Part shown: positions 35,197 to 46,200 of the stretch, piece by piece
How positions within the stretch are numbered: position 1 is the first letter of the stretch
Layout of the letters: each line of letters starts with the position of its first letter
Assembly: GCA_025331445.1 (NCBI GenBank)
Contig: JAIWNE010000005.1
Span: 640,696 to 704,695, forward strand
Reading direction: 5' to 3'
From: Blakeslea trispora
Taxonomy: Eukaryota; Mucoromycota; Mucoromycetes; Mucorales; Choanephoraceae
Length of the DNA: 64,000 nt
Program-made: the position numbers and the translations under genes
Notes under the pieces: generated by a model
What the model was told of the DNA's origin: nothing
Database searches by the model: none
Seen by the model: only the letters and a program-made list of their open reading frames with translations

Positions 35197-37555
35197 CTAG
35201 CCAAAACAGATCTCTTTCTTTTGCTTTTTATTGTTATTATGATTATGGATTAATATTATGCTGGAAAATAAAGTCATTTTTATTTAGCAAATCATGATAA
35301 ACTACGCTTTTTTTTTAGCTGGGTTTTGAACTGCATGATAACAGTGTAAGCAGTCTTTTTTTTTTTTCTGAGAGGTAACTTACTCAAGGTGATGGCTGTC
35401 CATATTTAGCTTGCTTATTCAGAGCTTTAGGATGCAAAGGATTATACTAGACAGAAAGGTGATATACTTTTCTTTACTCTCTAAGCTATTAAACTGGAGA
35501 TGGAATTGAGAAGAGAATCTTATGCAGCACAAAGAAGAAAGGATTTTTACGATAGATTCAATCCTATGGTGACTGTAACTACAGTTTGCCATCAGACTTG
35601 TCAAAGAATACCTCAATTGCGTTTATCTGCTTTACAAATAATTGCATTTGTGCACGTTGGATTCTATCTGCTCGAGGTAAAGCACAGCTAGTTGAGAGTT
35701 TACTCATAAAGTGTACTCAATAAAAGTGCATGATTGAACATAAAGTGTATTCAATAGACTATAATAATTTTCATTTTCATTAAGTATACACACCAACCGA
35801 AGTCAGTGCCAAAACCTCTCAAATTGTGGAGGAAAAGAAGGCAATACGCCGGCTCACATTGAGTATAGCATGCTGTCCCGTGCAGCGCTACCATACAGCA
35901 ATGATCATGAGGCGGATCCCTGTTCAAAGGGAGTGCATTAACAATCATCGTCATCCTCCGGTTAACTTGCATACTTAGCGCTTCACGGAAAGGAAACTAA
36001 GTGCGTCGCCAAAGACGATACATAACCATTTTTAAGAGATCAGATGTATGCAGCTGCCCAACAATGAACAAACATACTCAAGCGAAATTCCTTCACGACA
36101 ATGAAGCCGATCATTAGAAACTTGGCAGAGCTCGACTCGTCAGTCCGCGTTACTATCACAGCTAGAGAGCTGCCCAGTCCCAAACGTACTATAATCAGAG
36201 TTAGGATAAAGAAACAGAAAACAAGAGGGAAAAGGTCCCTTTTTATATCTTTTTTGACAAGACCAAATCACATGTTATTTTGACTGCTAAAATTTTATAG
36301 CAGTCCTTGATGGGACTTGCTTTTCAGTGATTTCCCACCCGTTTGTATTTTGCGCTATTTTCGCTCTTTTCGCTGATTGGTTTGTAGGAAAAAGTAAACA
36401 AAGTAGAAAGAGTAAAGAGCTACAAAGAAAGGATGCAGATTTCCTTGACATTGACTTTACTTTTATAAATAAACTCCTTTTCAAAAAAAAGCATGGATTA
36501 TAGTGATACTTGTCCAACCACTTCAAGATGTTGGTCAGTGCGTGCAGACTCCGCTCTTGATTTTTTTTTGCTTGCCCAAAAAACGACCCAACTCAAAACA
36601 TATCTTTTATTTCACTGCAGTCTTTGACTTGGTAGAAACAATTATGTTTTTCAACGTTGAAGGCTCGTCATTCCAATGAAACTAACTGTATTCAATGTTC
36701 TTTTATTTTAGGATCCATAATGAAGTAGTTGAAGCTAGTTATACACAGAATAAGAAAAAATCAATGTACTCGGTATTGGAAAGTTGTGGTGGTGCATATG
36801 AGTCTACGGAAAAGCCCGTTTAATTGCAGTGCTTAAAAATAAAAATTAAAAAAAGGGGTCTTTTGTATATTGCTTAGATGTCCTTGTACTTTTTTTTTTC
36901 CAACCTTTTTTCTTGTAGTAACTATTCAATTTTAAGGCTATTTGAAGTCTTTCATGAATCGCACAACAGTGTTGCATACAACTGCCATTTTAGGAACACT
37001 AACAAACTATAAAGTCAGATTAACCATCGCAACATCTATCTTATTTAGGCCCATTGCATTGGAGGTTCATTTGAACAAAGAAATCATAAAAGTCAAGAGA
37101 AACGATTCATGTTGTTTAAGCAAAGGAAAAGGAAAATCCTGATTACGGTGATGATGTGAACCGCTTGAGTTTATTGCAAAGATAACAGCGATCGGATGTC
37201 CATTGTTCATTAAAAACCATGTGTGTCATATTTATTCAAGTATAAGCATATCATTGTTGATTTGATATACAATTCATTTTTCATGATGTAACAATGTCTG
37301 CCATTCATCATACAAGCCACTTAAATCTAGACAAGCAATTTCTTATCATTCTGGCTCAAGAAATGTGCCAACAGGTTCTAACAAGAAATTAGCACAGTAG
37401 AGTCTAAAAGTCAGCAACATCATTTCCTCAATTCTGAAAAGTCTTGATCCACTTGTTTAAAAAAAAAATTCTCGGAGATTGGATCTTTACGCGTATGCTG
37501 ACTCTCATTTTCATCATCCAAAAAAAAAATCTGTTTATAAAAGAATTTATTATCC
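35197..37555. other. 2.4-kb gene-free interval with decayed repeat sequence
   Basis: No supportable gene. Short open frames (60-79 codons near 35.5, 35.8, 36.1, 36.3 kb) are unrecognised. The 17-mer AGTGATACTTGTCCAAC at 36502-36518 also occurs at 442-458. A small hairpin (GACTGCTA/TAGCAGTC) lies at about 36280-36303. A more GC-rich patch at 35770-36210 may be decayed mobile DNA. Confidence 0.5.
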
Positions 37556-38170
37556 ATGGCTGCACTAGGAGAGTCTGCTTACAAACTAGCAAAGGAAGCA
37601 AAACGTACAGCAGACTTGTTTATATCCCCATACAACGATGATCTTGTTCAGAGCATCTGCCGTGAGATCCGTCTATTGAACAACAAAGCCATCGAGACAG
37701 TCAATGCGATCAAACAAGACAGCTCAGGCGATGTCTTGCAGAACCCAAGTACGATGACACAAGTCATGCTATACCATTTGGCAGTCAAACGAAACAAGCG
37801 TGTCTTGTTTGCTTACCATCGACAACGGATCAACAAGCTGAAAGATATTTTATGGAATGTAGGCCTTCAGTCTAAATATCGCCGGGAAATCCTGACCAGT
37901 CTAGGTCCTACCGAAAAGAGCTTTTTAGATGATTATGGTGAGATCGTCAGTGCCTATAAGCAAGGCTTTGCTGAAGTTGATTTGGGTGGCATGAATGGAC
38001 CTGGATTAGATCCACCTGTTGATCTGTTTATTGAAGTACGTGTCTTACGGGATGCAGGTGAGATCAATACAGAATATGGTACACTCAACTTGTCCAAAGG
38101 CAATCAATTCTATGTGCGCCGAACAGATGTAGAATCCTTGATTAAGGCAGGTTATTTAGTCCATGTATAA
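37556..38170 (+). CDS. PSF1: GINS complex subunit Psf1
   Basis: Psf1 is part of GINS, which joins Cdc45 and Mcm2-7 in the CMG replicative helicase. Single exon, 204 residues, the normal family length. It starts MAALGESAYKLAKEAKRT. Characteristic blocks are NPSTMTQVMLYHLAVKRNKR with RVLFAYHRQRINKLKDI (N-terminal alpha domain) and the C-terminal B domain GNQFYVRRTDVESLIKAGYL. The ATG at 37556 is the only one placing the conserved MxxLGESAxxLAxEAKR start at the N-terminus. The frame is open upstream, but that sequence is T-rich leader. Confidence 0.93.
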   Translation: MAALGESAYKLAKEAKRTADLFISPYNDDLVQSICREIRLLNNKAIETVNAIKQDSSGDVLQNPSTMTQVMLYHLAVKRNKRVLFAYHRQRINKLKDILWNVGLQSKYRREILTSLGPTEKSFLDDYGEIVSAYKQGFAEVDLGGMNGPGLDPPVDLFIEVRVLRDAGEINTEYGTLNLSKGNQFYVRRTDVESLIKAGYLVHV

Positions 38171-38200
38171 ACTCATTTCTTTCTTTCTTTTCATATATAC

Positions 38201-38224
38201 ACGCATACACACACACACACACAC
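38201..38224. repeat. AC dinucleotide repeat
   Basis: A CA run of about 24 bp lies in the 3' region of the Psf1 gene. Confidence 0.85.
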
Positions 38225-38363
38225 ATTTTATTCATATATAAAACATAGAATGATGAACACTTTTTAAATAAAGCTCCCTCTCCTTTCTTCTTCTTCTTCT
38301 TCTACAATCATGCTGCAATTCTTTCTTTTGTTTTTATTATGATAATCGAAATCTGCCTTTTTT

Positions 38364-38939
38364 TTATGCTTCTTCAGCAGTTGCAGGTTGCTTGAAGAAT
38401 TCCTTTTCATGTTGCTTCTTTTCCTCTCTTGTCTTGTTGGCAAATTGACCCTTCAATTGACCAGAGGCTTCATATGCATACATGGTGGCACCAATGGCAG
38501 CACAACCAGCACCCATCTTGGCAAAAGAATGAGCTATAACAGAAATCTATAAGCAATCGTTCTTATACTACAAGAATCAAACTTACTCTTGATACCGGCT
38601 AATAAACCAGCAGCACAACCACCAATAGCAGCATTGATAGGATCTTCAGTTTGACGCATATCTCTAGCTGTACATTCACCTAAAGTGAAGATACCACCCA
38701 TAGCAGCTATAATAGAAAGAAAAAAAAATTGAGCATGTCAGTTGATCTTGCTCAAAGGGGTTGAAGTGCATTAGCTTACCAAAGAAAGCAATAGTACCAC
38801 CAGTTCTGGTGATAACACCTCTAGCACCAGTGGTGTGCTTTTGAACTGTGTTTTGCATGGCGGATACAAAGAGACCAACACCACCAGCAATACCGGCAGT
38901 CTTACCGGCATCAGCGAGACAATCTTTGCTTGCAGTCAT
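38364..38939 (-). CDS. Tim17-family complex I subunit (NDUFA11/B14.7-like)
   Basis: Accessory membrane-arm subunit of NADH:ubiquinone oxidoreductase, of the Tim17/22/23 fold (Neurospora 21.3b type). Three exons: 38939-38780, 38706-38587, 38533-38364, total 450 nt and 149 residues. Hydrophobic Gly/Ala-rich helices are TAGIAGGVGLFVSAMQNT, TRTGGTIAFFGAMGGIFTLG, INAAIGGCAAGLLAGIK and MGAGCAAIGATMYAYE. The C-terminus is charged (KTREEKKQHEKEFFKQ). The start at 38939 gives MTASKDCLADAGKTAGIAGG. A general Tim17-domain protein is the alternative, but length and topology favour the complex I subunit. Confidence 0.75.
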
Positions 38940-39751
38940 TATTATGTTAGTGTAAGGTTGTTTAGGTACAAGTTAAGAAAAAAAAATTAAGAAAAGCGGG
39001 GTTTCTTTTTTTTTGTGTGTATGTGTGCCAACCCCCTCCTCCAGCCCGAGACTTGAACTTATCTACTGTCTTTTAGGGACTTTTTCAATTTGAAAAAAAA
39101 AAATGCAGAGGGAAAAAGGACGTCATTAAACATTTACAGCTCCGAAATCAGGTTCAAGTGGAACAATAAGCAAAGTTTCTTTTCACCAAAACAGTAAAAA
39201 GAAAGGATGAAAATCTCTGGAGGTTAACGATGATTTAGATAGTGTCTTGTTTAGAAGACTCAAATACCATTAAGCATTGCCAAGTACTCTAACCAAGTAG
39301 CACACTATCTTTCGTATACCCTTAAATCGAGTAGATATATGTATATGTATTTCTGTGATATTGCACTCGACAAATAACCCCATTGAACTGATCATAGTTT
39401 TCTCTACTTATATTAGCATTGGGTATCAGTCTAAGGAAAACAAAATAGTTGTGATCTTTTACACCAGCTATCATATGTCATAGCTGCTTTATCTTTGAGC
39501 TTCTTTAGTCTTTGTTCTTTACTGTACTTACAGTCAATATAAGGATATTTGGCTATTGAATCTAATTTCTTGTCAAATCATATGTATAAATCGGGGTGAT
39601 TCTGTATCTATAATCATGTATAAATGATCTCAGAGATGTTGTCAAGTATAGCCAGATTGTAAGATATATTTATTGAGAAAAAATTGCTTAAATTGATGGA
39701 TAAAATAAAAGAAAAGAGGCATATAGTCACTGTGTGTGTGTGTGTGTGTGT
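38940..39751. other. intergenic with TG repeat
   Basis: Promoter of the complex I gene and 3' region of the P450. A TG run is at 39731-39750, two bases before the P450 stop codon complement. No gene seen. Confidence 0.6.
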
Positions 39752-41841
39752 TTATTGTCGCTTTATGAAGTTCAAGGCAAGACTGGCGGGAGCAAAATTG
39801 AACAGCTTATCATAGACAACCTTATCATAATGAATTGAGTCTTTGGAGATGTCTACAATATATCGTCTCACTATAGAAAAAAAAATAACGTCAATTACGA
39901 TTGTTGAATTAACAATGTAAAGTGCATAACTTACAAATCATGACCAAAAACACTCTTTGTTCTGTCAAACTAAAGTTAATGCCGAGACACTGTCGAGAAC
40001 CACCACTGAAAGGTAACCAAGTCATGCCGGAATGACGACTGTGCTCACCATTCTCTTCAAATCGCTCGGGGATAAATGCTTCAGGTTCATGCCAATACTT
40101 TGGATTGAAGTGAAGACTGGCTACGTCAACATTGACAATTGTATCTTTGGGAATAAGATGACCATCCATCATTATATCTTCTGTTACACGACGAGAAATA
40201 AGACGATCTATTGGACCACTATGACGAAGATTCTATGATTGGAAAGTTTAGACTTTTGTTGCTGATCAGCGTCGACTGTACAGACCTCTTTAATGACCAT
40301 GTTTAAGTAAGGCATATTCTTAAAGTCTTCTGCTGTAGGAATTACATCGCCATCTCTGTCCTTCATCACAGTCAATATCTCTTCCCTTAACTTGTCTTGG
40401 ATATCCTATTCACCTCATTAGATCATGCGGTGGGTTCAGTTTGGATGCTCGACTATACAAACCTTGTTTTTGGCAAGATTATAAAGGCAGAAACTAAGAG
40501 CATTAGCTGTTGTATCATGACCTATTTATGATAATATCAGACAAAGGCCCTAACCTGTTATTCAAATTGGCTTACCGGCTACAAAAAATAACGCGATGTT
40601 TTCCTATTCTACAAGTGAGTATCATGGAGAAAATAAAGGCAAAAAGGTAACACTTACTCTTAGCACATCGTTTGTAGCTGTGTTACCTTCTTGTAGATCA
40701 GCCTCAATCAACAGAGTCAGTAGATCTTTTTCACTATCTGGAATATCCTTCTTTTCACCATTCAGTATTTCTTGTCGTCTTTTTTCAGTCATGTCTCCAA
40801 CCATCTTATTGAACTTGATGACAGCATTAAGGCTTCGTCTCCTTGAAGGTAAAATGGTTTGGATGATAAAGTCAATCTTGTTGAATACAAAGACCCAGGG
40901 ATTAAACAAATCGCCCATGATCAAATCATAGTTTGATGTCCAGCCTTCAGGATCATCAAGCAAAGCCTTGAAATCAAAGTCTAAATCATGTTGAAACATT
41001 AAGAGAATGAACATGTTGGGCTCTTTGATTTATATCTCACCAAATGCAGCTAATCCTAATGCATCTAACGTAAAGTCTCTCATTCGAAGCGTAACAGGAA
41101 AATCTTGAGGTTGTTCATCAATCCGTTGAAAGAGCCTCGACATTACATTTCCAAAGGTGTTGATTGGCATTGAACGATGGAAAGCAGGATTCATAAACTT
41201 GGATAGAATATCAGCAAGCAAAACAATAGCCTTCATTACACTTCAACTTACTCTGCGTTGTTTTTTCCAATTGTGACCATTGGCAAGAGCCACATTATCT
41301 TGTCCCATAAAACGAATAAAGATATTGTCTTTACCAAGCTTATCTTTAAGGTCATTTGCCTTGGGGAAGAAATCTATCATAAACTTTGATAAATAAAAAA
41401 AAACAATAGCCAGTGCAACATAGCCAAATTTACCTGATTTCATCAACATCATTTTAGCTAATTCTGGATCAGCGATAGATAAAGACCATTCAAATGGCAA
41501 CTTGGCCTATAATGAATTAATGAAACGTTAAAAGTTCAACCTGCCTCAACAAAACTACTTACAATATAAAGCTTATGCCCTTGATTCACAATAGGAGCAA
41601 TGAGTCTTTTGTTTCGTTCAACAACTGAATCCATACGCATAAAGGATCTAATCAGTGATAGAAAGCTGACTTTTTCAAATGGTCTCAAGTGCTTAGGAAC
41701 TGCAAGTTGTTTGTATATTTCAGATGTCAAGAAAACAAGTACTGCAGCGGTTATGTAAGAAGTGATAGGTTGTTTCTTGAAAACAGGCAAGGCCTTTTGT
41801 ACTACTTGGTGGTAAATCTGTGTCGCGCTTTCAGTCAGCAT
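39752..41841 (-). CDS. cytochrome P450 monooxygenase
   Basis: Heme-thiolate oxygenase anchored in the ER membrane. Substrate unknown. Ten exons: 41841-41563, 41506-41434, 41373-41253, 41198-41041, 40980-40658, 40603-40576, 40521-40463, 40405-40286, 40232-39935, 39870-39752, total 1,578 nt and 525 residues. An N-terminal anchor (TSYITAAVLVFLTSEIY) is followed by the helix-C region (NGHNWKKQRR, the WxxxR heme contact), I-helix AGHDTT, K-helix ENLR (ExxR) and the heme loop FSGGSRQCLG. The AGHDTT motif is built across three exons, one of them only 28 nt. All key residues are present, so it should be active. The CYP family is uncertain (CYP509-like clans are common in Mucorales). An ATG five codons upstream (41856) is an alternative start. 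Confidence 0.9.
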
Positions 41842-43269
41842 GGTGTAAATAAACAAAAATTAGTATTATAAGATAGTAAAAAAAAAAAGAAGAGCAAAGA
41901 CTCATGAGAAGGCACAGTTTTATAATCAAACCTTCAAAACCAAAAAGGAAAGATTACGTTTATGCAGAAAAAAATAAGCGGATGGAGCCGCCTGTGCAAA
42001 CTTCCGAAAATGAGTCATTATAAAACCTGTTTTTAGTAAATAAAGTACGCACGGCTCATTTTGATTCATAACACAAATGCAAGTCTACTTGAAGACACCG
42101 CAAACACCCAGACTATAGTTACGCTCTCTTTTTTGCATGCAATATCAAGTCTTGACTTTATGCAGACACATAGAACTGTATTGTTGAATATTCGCTTGTT
42201 CTCACTGGTAATCTTAAACTGGTTTTAGCACAAAACCTGCTCCTCAAAAGATCCAAGGCAAATCACACTTATTTATGTTGATCGTTAAATGGCCAAATAA
42301 TAAAGGAATGTGTTTTAAGTCTTGTATGTTATTTGCTTGTCTTCTTTCCAAGACATGGAACACTGCGTCTCTTTTTACAATCATGCTTTTCAATGAACAA
42401 TATGGCTATAGTTTTTGGGTGGAGCAATCAACCCTTTTAATCCGACAATGCTTTAGTGTGAAGCAGAAAGAATATTGAGAAAAGACAACACTAGAAATGG
42501 ATAATGGTGATCAGCACAAATAATTTCTCGATCTTCTGACACCTAAGCCAAATGTTTACCCCTGAGTAACTAAAACTGTAAACACAAAAAAACGAAACCA
42601 AAACAGACTGTTTTTCAATGTTTTGAAAAGAAGATTGCAGCTTATTGTTGAATAACACTAAGTAGGCAGTATGAGAGACATTTTAAAAAATATGCTTATG
42701 AAATCAAACTACGCTTTTATGCAAACTACCGCCTGTCTTTTGTCGATCTTCCTTTATTAAAGACTTGTTACGTTTGTTTGTCTTATACTCATATATTTGA
42801 GGTTCTTCAATACTTTCTCTTTTTGTAGTCCACGAGTCTAATAGGAAGATGCATAAGGCCACGATGAAACTCTTTAATTCCCTTCTTTTATTCACTTTAT
42901 TGACATTTTTACATGTCTTGTAGCTTTGAAGGAGAGGATGAAGAACAAAGACGTTAGAGATTTTGGCTTGTACCTTCGAATCCAGTCAATTTGCAGTTCA
43001 TCCTGATTAAACCTCATTGTTGCATATAGATGGACTCATAACATAAAAGTCATGGATAGATATCCTCACTTTAGACAGCTTTGCTTAATCAATTTATTAA
43101 ACATAGAGGCTACAAATGCGTCTACCTTCTATCCTATCTGACAACAGCTAAGTTAATCTGATACCATAAGATCTTCTTCAAAGGAAGGCAAAGCTGTCAT
43201 ATCTGGAGGGAGAGAAGATTTAGCAATTTAAAGCAATTAGAGTTTATGTAACACTTACAACCTTGCTCA
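41842..43269. other. intergenic, no gene seen
   Basis: 1.4 kb between the P450 promoter and the 3' end of the Fanzor-like gene. Only short open frames (63-67 codons) of no recognisable family. If the Fanzor-like protein uses a guide RNA, its right-end part would map to the 43.1-43.3 kb edge, where only a short hairpin is obvious. Confidence 0.5.
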
Positions 43270-46200
43270 TCACGCTTCGCGTGCAGCCAATACACCGCTT
43301 CTTGTACAGAAGGATGCTGTTTTGTGATTAAATTCAGTGTCGGAGGGACTGATGGTTTGACAGAAAGCAGGGAGGGTTTGCTGAAAGAGCAAAGTTGTAA
43401 TCCCGGAAATGGCAATAGCAAGAGCAGACAGTTTGTCACGGCCACTTACCCCACGACCATTCTTGACAGATGGGCATTCAGGGTTCAAACAATGGAATGC
43501 GCCTTTCATGTTTCTATATACTGTTTTGCCTTTCACTTGTATGAGCTGCTTTGGATGTTGAAGTTTGTGAAAGCAATAGACACATGTCTGGGAAGTATAG
43601 TTTTCATTGGTAATGCTGACTGTTGTATAGCGGGCATGGTTATCCTGTTTCCAAGTTCCACCATAGCGCAAGTGCCGCTTGATTCTGGAGCCAACACCCA
43701 TACCTCTATCACCAATCATCATAACCAACTGCTTCTGAGATGACTGAGGCTCTACTTTCTTCTTGCCTTTTCGATCTTTGACTGCTTCTACTTTAGGGTT
43801 CAACCAAAGACGTTCTCGAGCACAAACACGGTCTTTTGACTTCTTCATAAACATTTCTCTTTTCATATCACCCTTCTTCATCTTGGCATTCTGGTAGAAG
43901 CTTCTCACCACATTCTTATTATCTTGTAAACATCTGTACGCATTCCAAACATCTTCTTCATTCTTGATAGTACTGAAATTTTGACGTGACAATGCTGCTT
44001 CTGCTTCAGCAACTTGCGGACTGTTTTTCTTCATCAACGCCAACTCATGTCTGTAATGAAAGTTTCTACTTGCAAAATCAACATCTTCAGCCGAGACTGT
44101 CTTTGCTTCAGGCAATGGTTGGAATTCAGGTTCAGTTTGCTCAGTCAAAGCAGCGAAACGGTTGTGGAGCTTCAAATGGTAGACATATCGTTCAAGTGAA
44201 ACAGGTACTGATTCTGACATTTTTACAATGCCATTGTCCGTGCCAGAGAAAACGAAATCTTGAGAAAGTTGTTGAGGATCTGGATCAAGTTTTGCATCTT
44301 CAGACTTGAATATAGCACCTCGTTCATTGACATCAGCCTTTTGGATATGTCTCAAGGTCTTTTCAGCCTTCTGCTTTCCCTTGTCTTTTTTAGGCATGGC
44401 AAGAGCTCTACGTCGAATATACAGACTAAATCTTTGATCAGACAACTCGCGCTTGCATTCTTCAACAGCCAAATAACCCTCATATCTTTTTCCTTTTAAC
44501 AAATTGATGAGCTGAGATATCTCCTTTCGAATGTCATCTAAAGCTTTCTTTTGTAGCTCGGTAGGTATAGCCACTGGCAGTTCCTGCTGACCAGATTGAG
44601 TACCTTTGAGTTTGTTGATTGCGTTGCGAATGATATTAAAGATGTCTGGCAAGCAGCCACAAAGACCGGCTTCAGCTTCTTCGGAAGGAGTGGATGGCCT
44701 AGATGGTTCAGTTGGTAGAGCTTGAGTTGCAGAAGGCTCGGAGAAGGGGTTTTTCCAATATCGCTTAGCTACTTTGATTTGAATACCAAAGTTACCATCA
44801 TTGTATGCTTTATAAGCTTGCTTCAGGTTCTTGGACAAATCATTCACTTCTTTCTGCAAAGTAGCAATTTCATTCTTGAGGATATTCTTGTCTTTTTCGG
44901 ACTGCAACAGGATTTGCTGCCATGTTGATTCTGGAAGATTGCTGGTGGAAGGCTGCTTTTTTAAAGAAGCTGTTGTTTCCTTGGGCTTGTTCATCTTTGT
45001 ACCTAACAACCTTACATGCTGTAAGCCGGGCAGAATAGTGATGTTGTGTGCGAATATCAACTTGTTTCTTTTGCATGCTGCTTGAATGCTTGCCATATCG
45101 AAAAAGGAATTAAACACAGCATCCTTATGATTATAGACATCAATTGTACGTTGAAGCGGTGTGCCATCATATTTGAAGAATCTCAGTTTTTGTTGACCAT
45201 GATTACAATACAAAGAGTAGAGGGATTCTGCATTCATTCGGAAAGCTTTTAGGCTGGCAGACGGCATAGGGCACATGTTGCGATTAAATCTAGCATAACC
45301 GGCACAGCGGAGAAGATCATTTGCAAGGATAATAAATGGAAGTTGGTGGCCAATAGATTCATAGTTTGTTTTTGATGGGATATATGGTTTGAGCCTTGTG
45401 ACAATAAGTAAGCATACATTAATCTCATGTTCTGCAAGATCAGCGCGTTTATTCACCAAAGATTCACGAGTGAGATCATCATCTTCAAATAGTAAGCTTT
45501 TCATCAGACCCTTCAATTCGAATATACGCCTTCTACTAGCATCTTGGCTACTATCCCTCAAAGCATCTTCTTCTTCAATTATATCTACTTCTTCAACACT
45601 AGAATAGTCATCGGGGGATGGAGGTAAAGCAGCTTCTTCAGATACTTTTTTGGCCATGGCTGATTCTTCTAACGGGGATCTCATTGGTTCTTTGCCTTTG
45701 CTAGACTTGATATTTAGAGGCTTTGCAGATTGACTTCCAACAGATACAGCCAATTTTTTGCTGCCTTCAGCTCGTTCTTGGGAGCCTATATCTTCAAGAG
45801 GTCGCTTTCGACTTGGACCAGGGGCATTTTCAGCAACAACATGTTTAGATGTAGTTTGTTTTTGTGTCTCTCGCTTCTTCTAAATAAAGTGAAGATACAT
45901 GTTGATGAGTTCTGCTGTTATGAGTCAAGATAAGAAACAACTTTTACCTTCTGTATGATAAAATCTTCATATGTCTTGATACGCTTTTCGCTCTTGGCAG
46001 CGCGTTGAATCCAAATGTCACCTTTTTTTGCTTTCCGGTTATACTTCCTCAAGCGGTATTTCTCATTCCTAATGATCTTGCGATACACACTTGATGGTAA
46101 TACAGAAATATCATGGTTTTGAACTTGTGGGGGCAACTGGCTCTCCTCGTTTTTCTTCTTTTGACGTTCTTTTGCACGGTCTGCGTAGGTACTGAGGTAT

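Noticed and set aside
35419..36526. Several 60-79-codon frames between the SUN and Psf1 genes
   Set aside because: Short, overlapping on both strands and with no recognisable domain. More likely decayed repeat DNA.
42971..42985. TTCGAATCC, resembling a tRNA T-loop
   Set aside because: No acceptor, D or anticodon stems can be folded around it.
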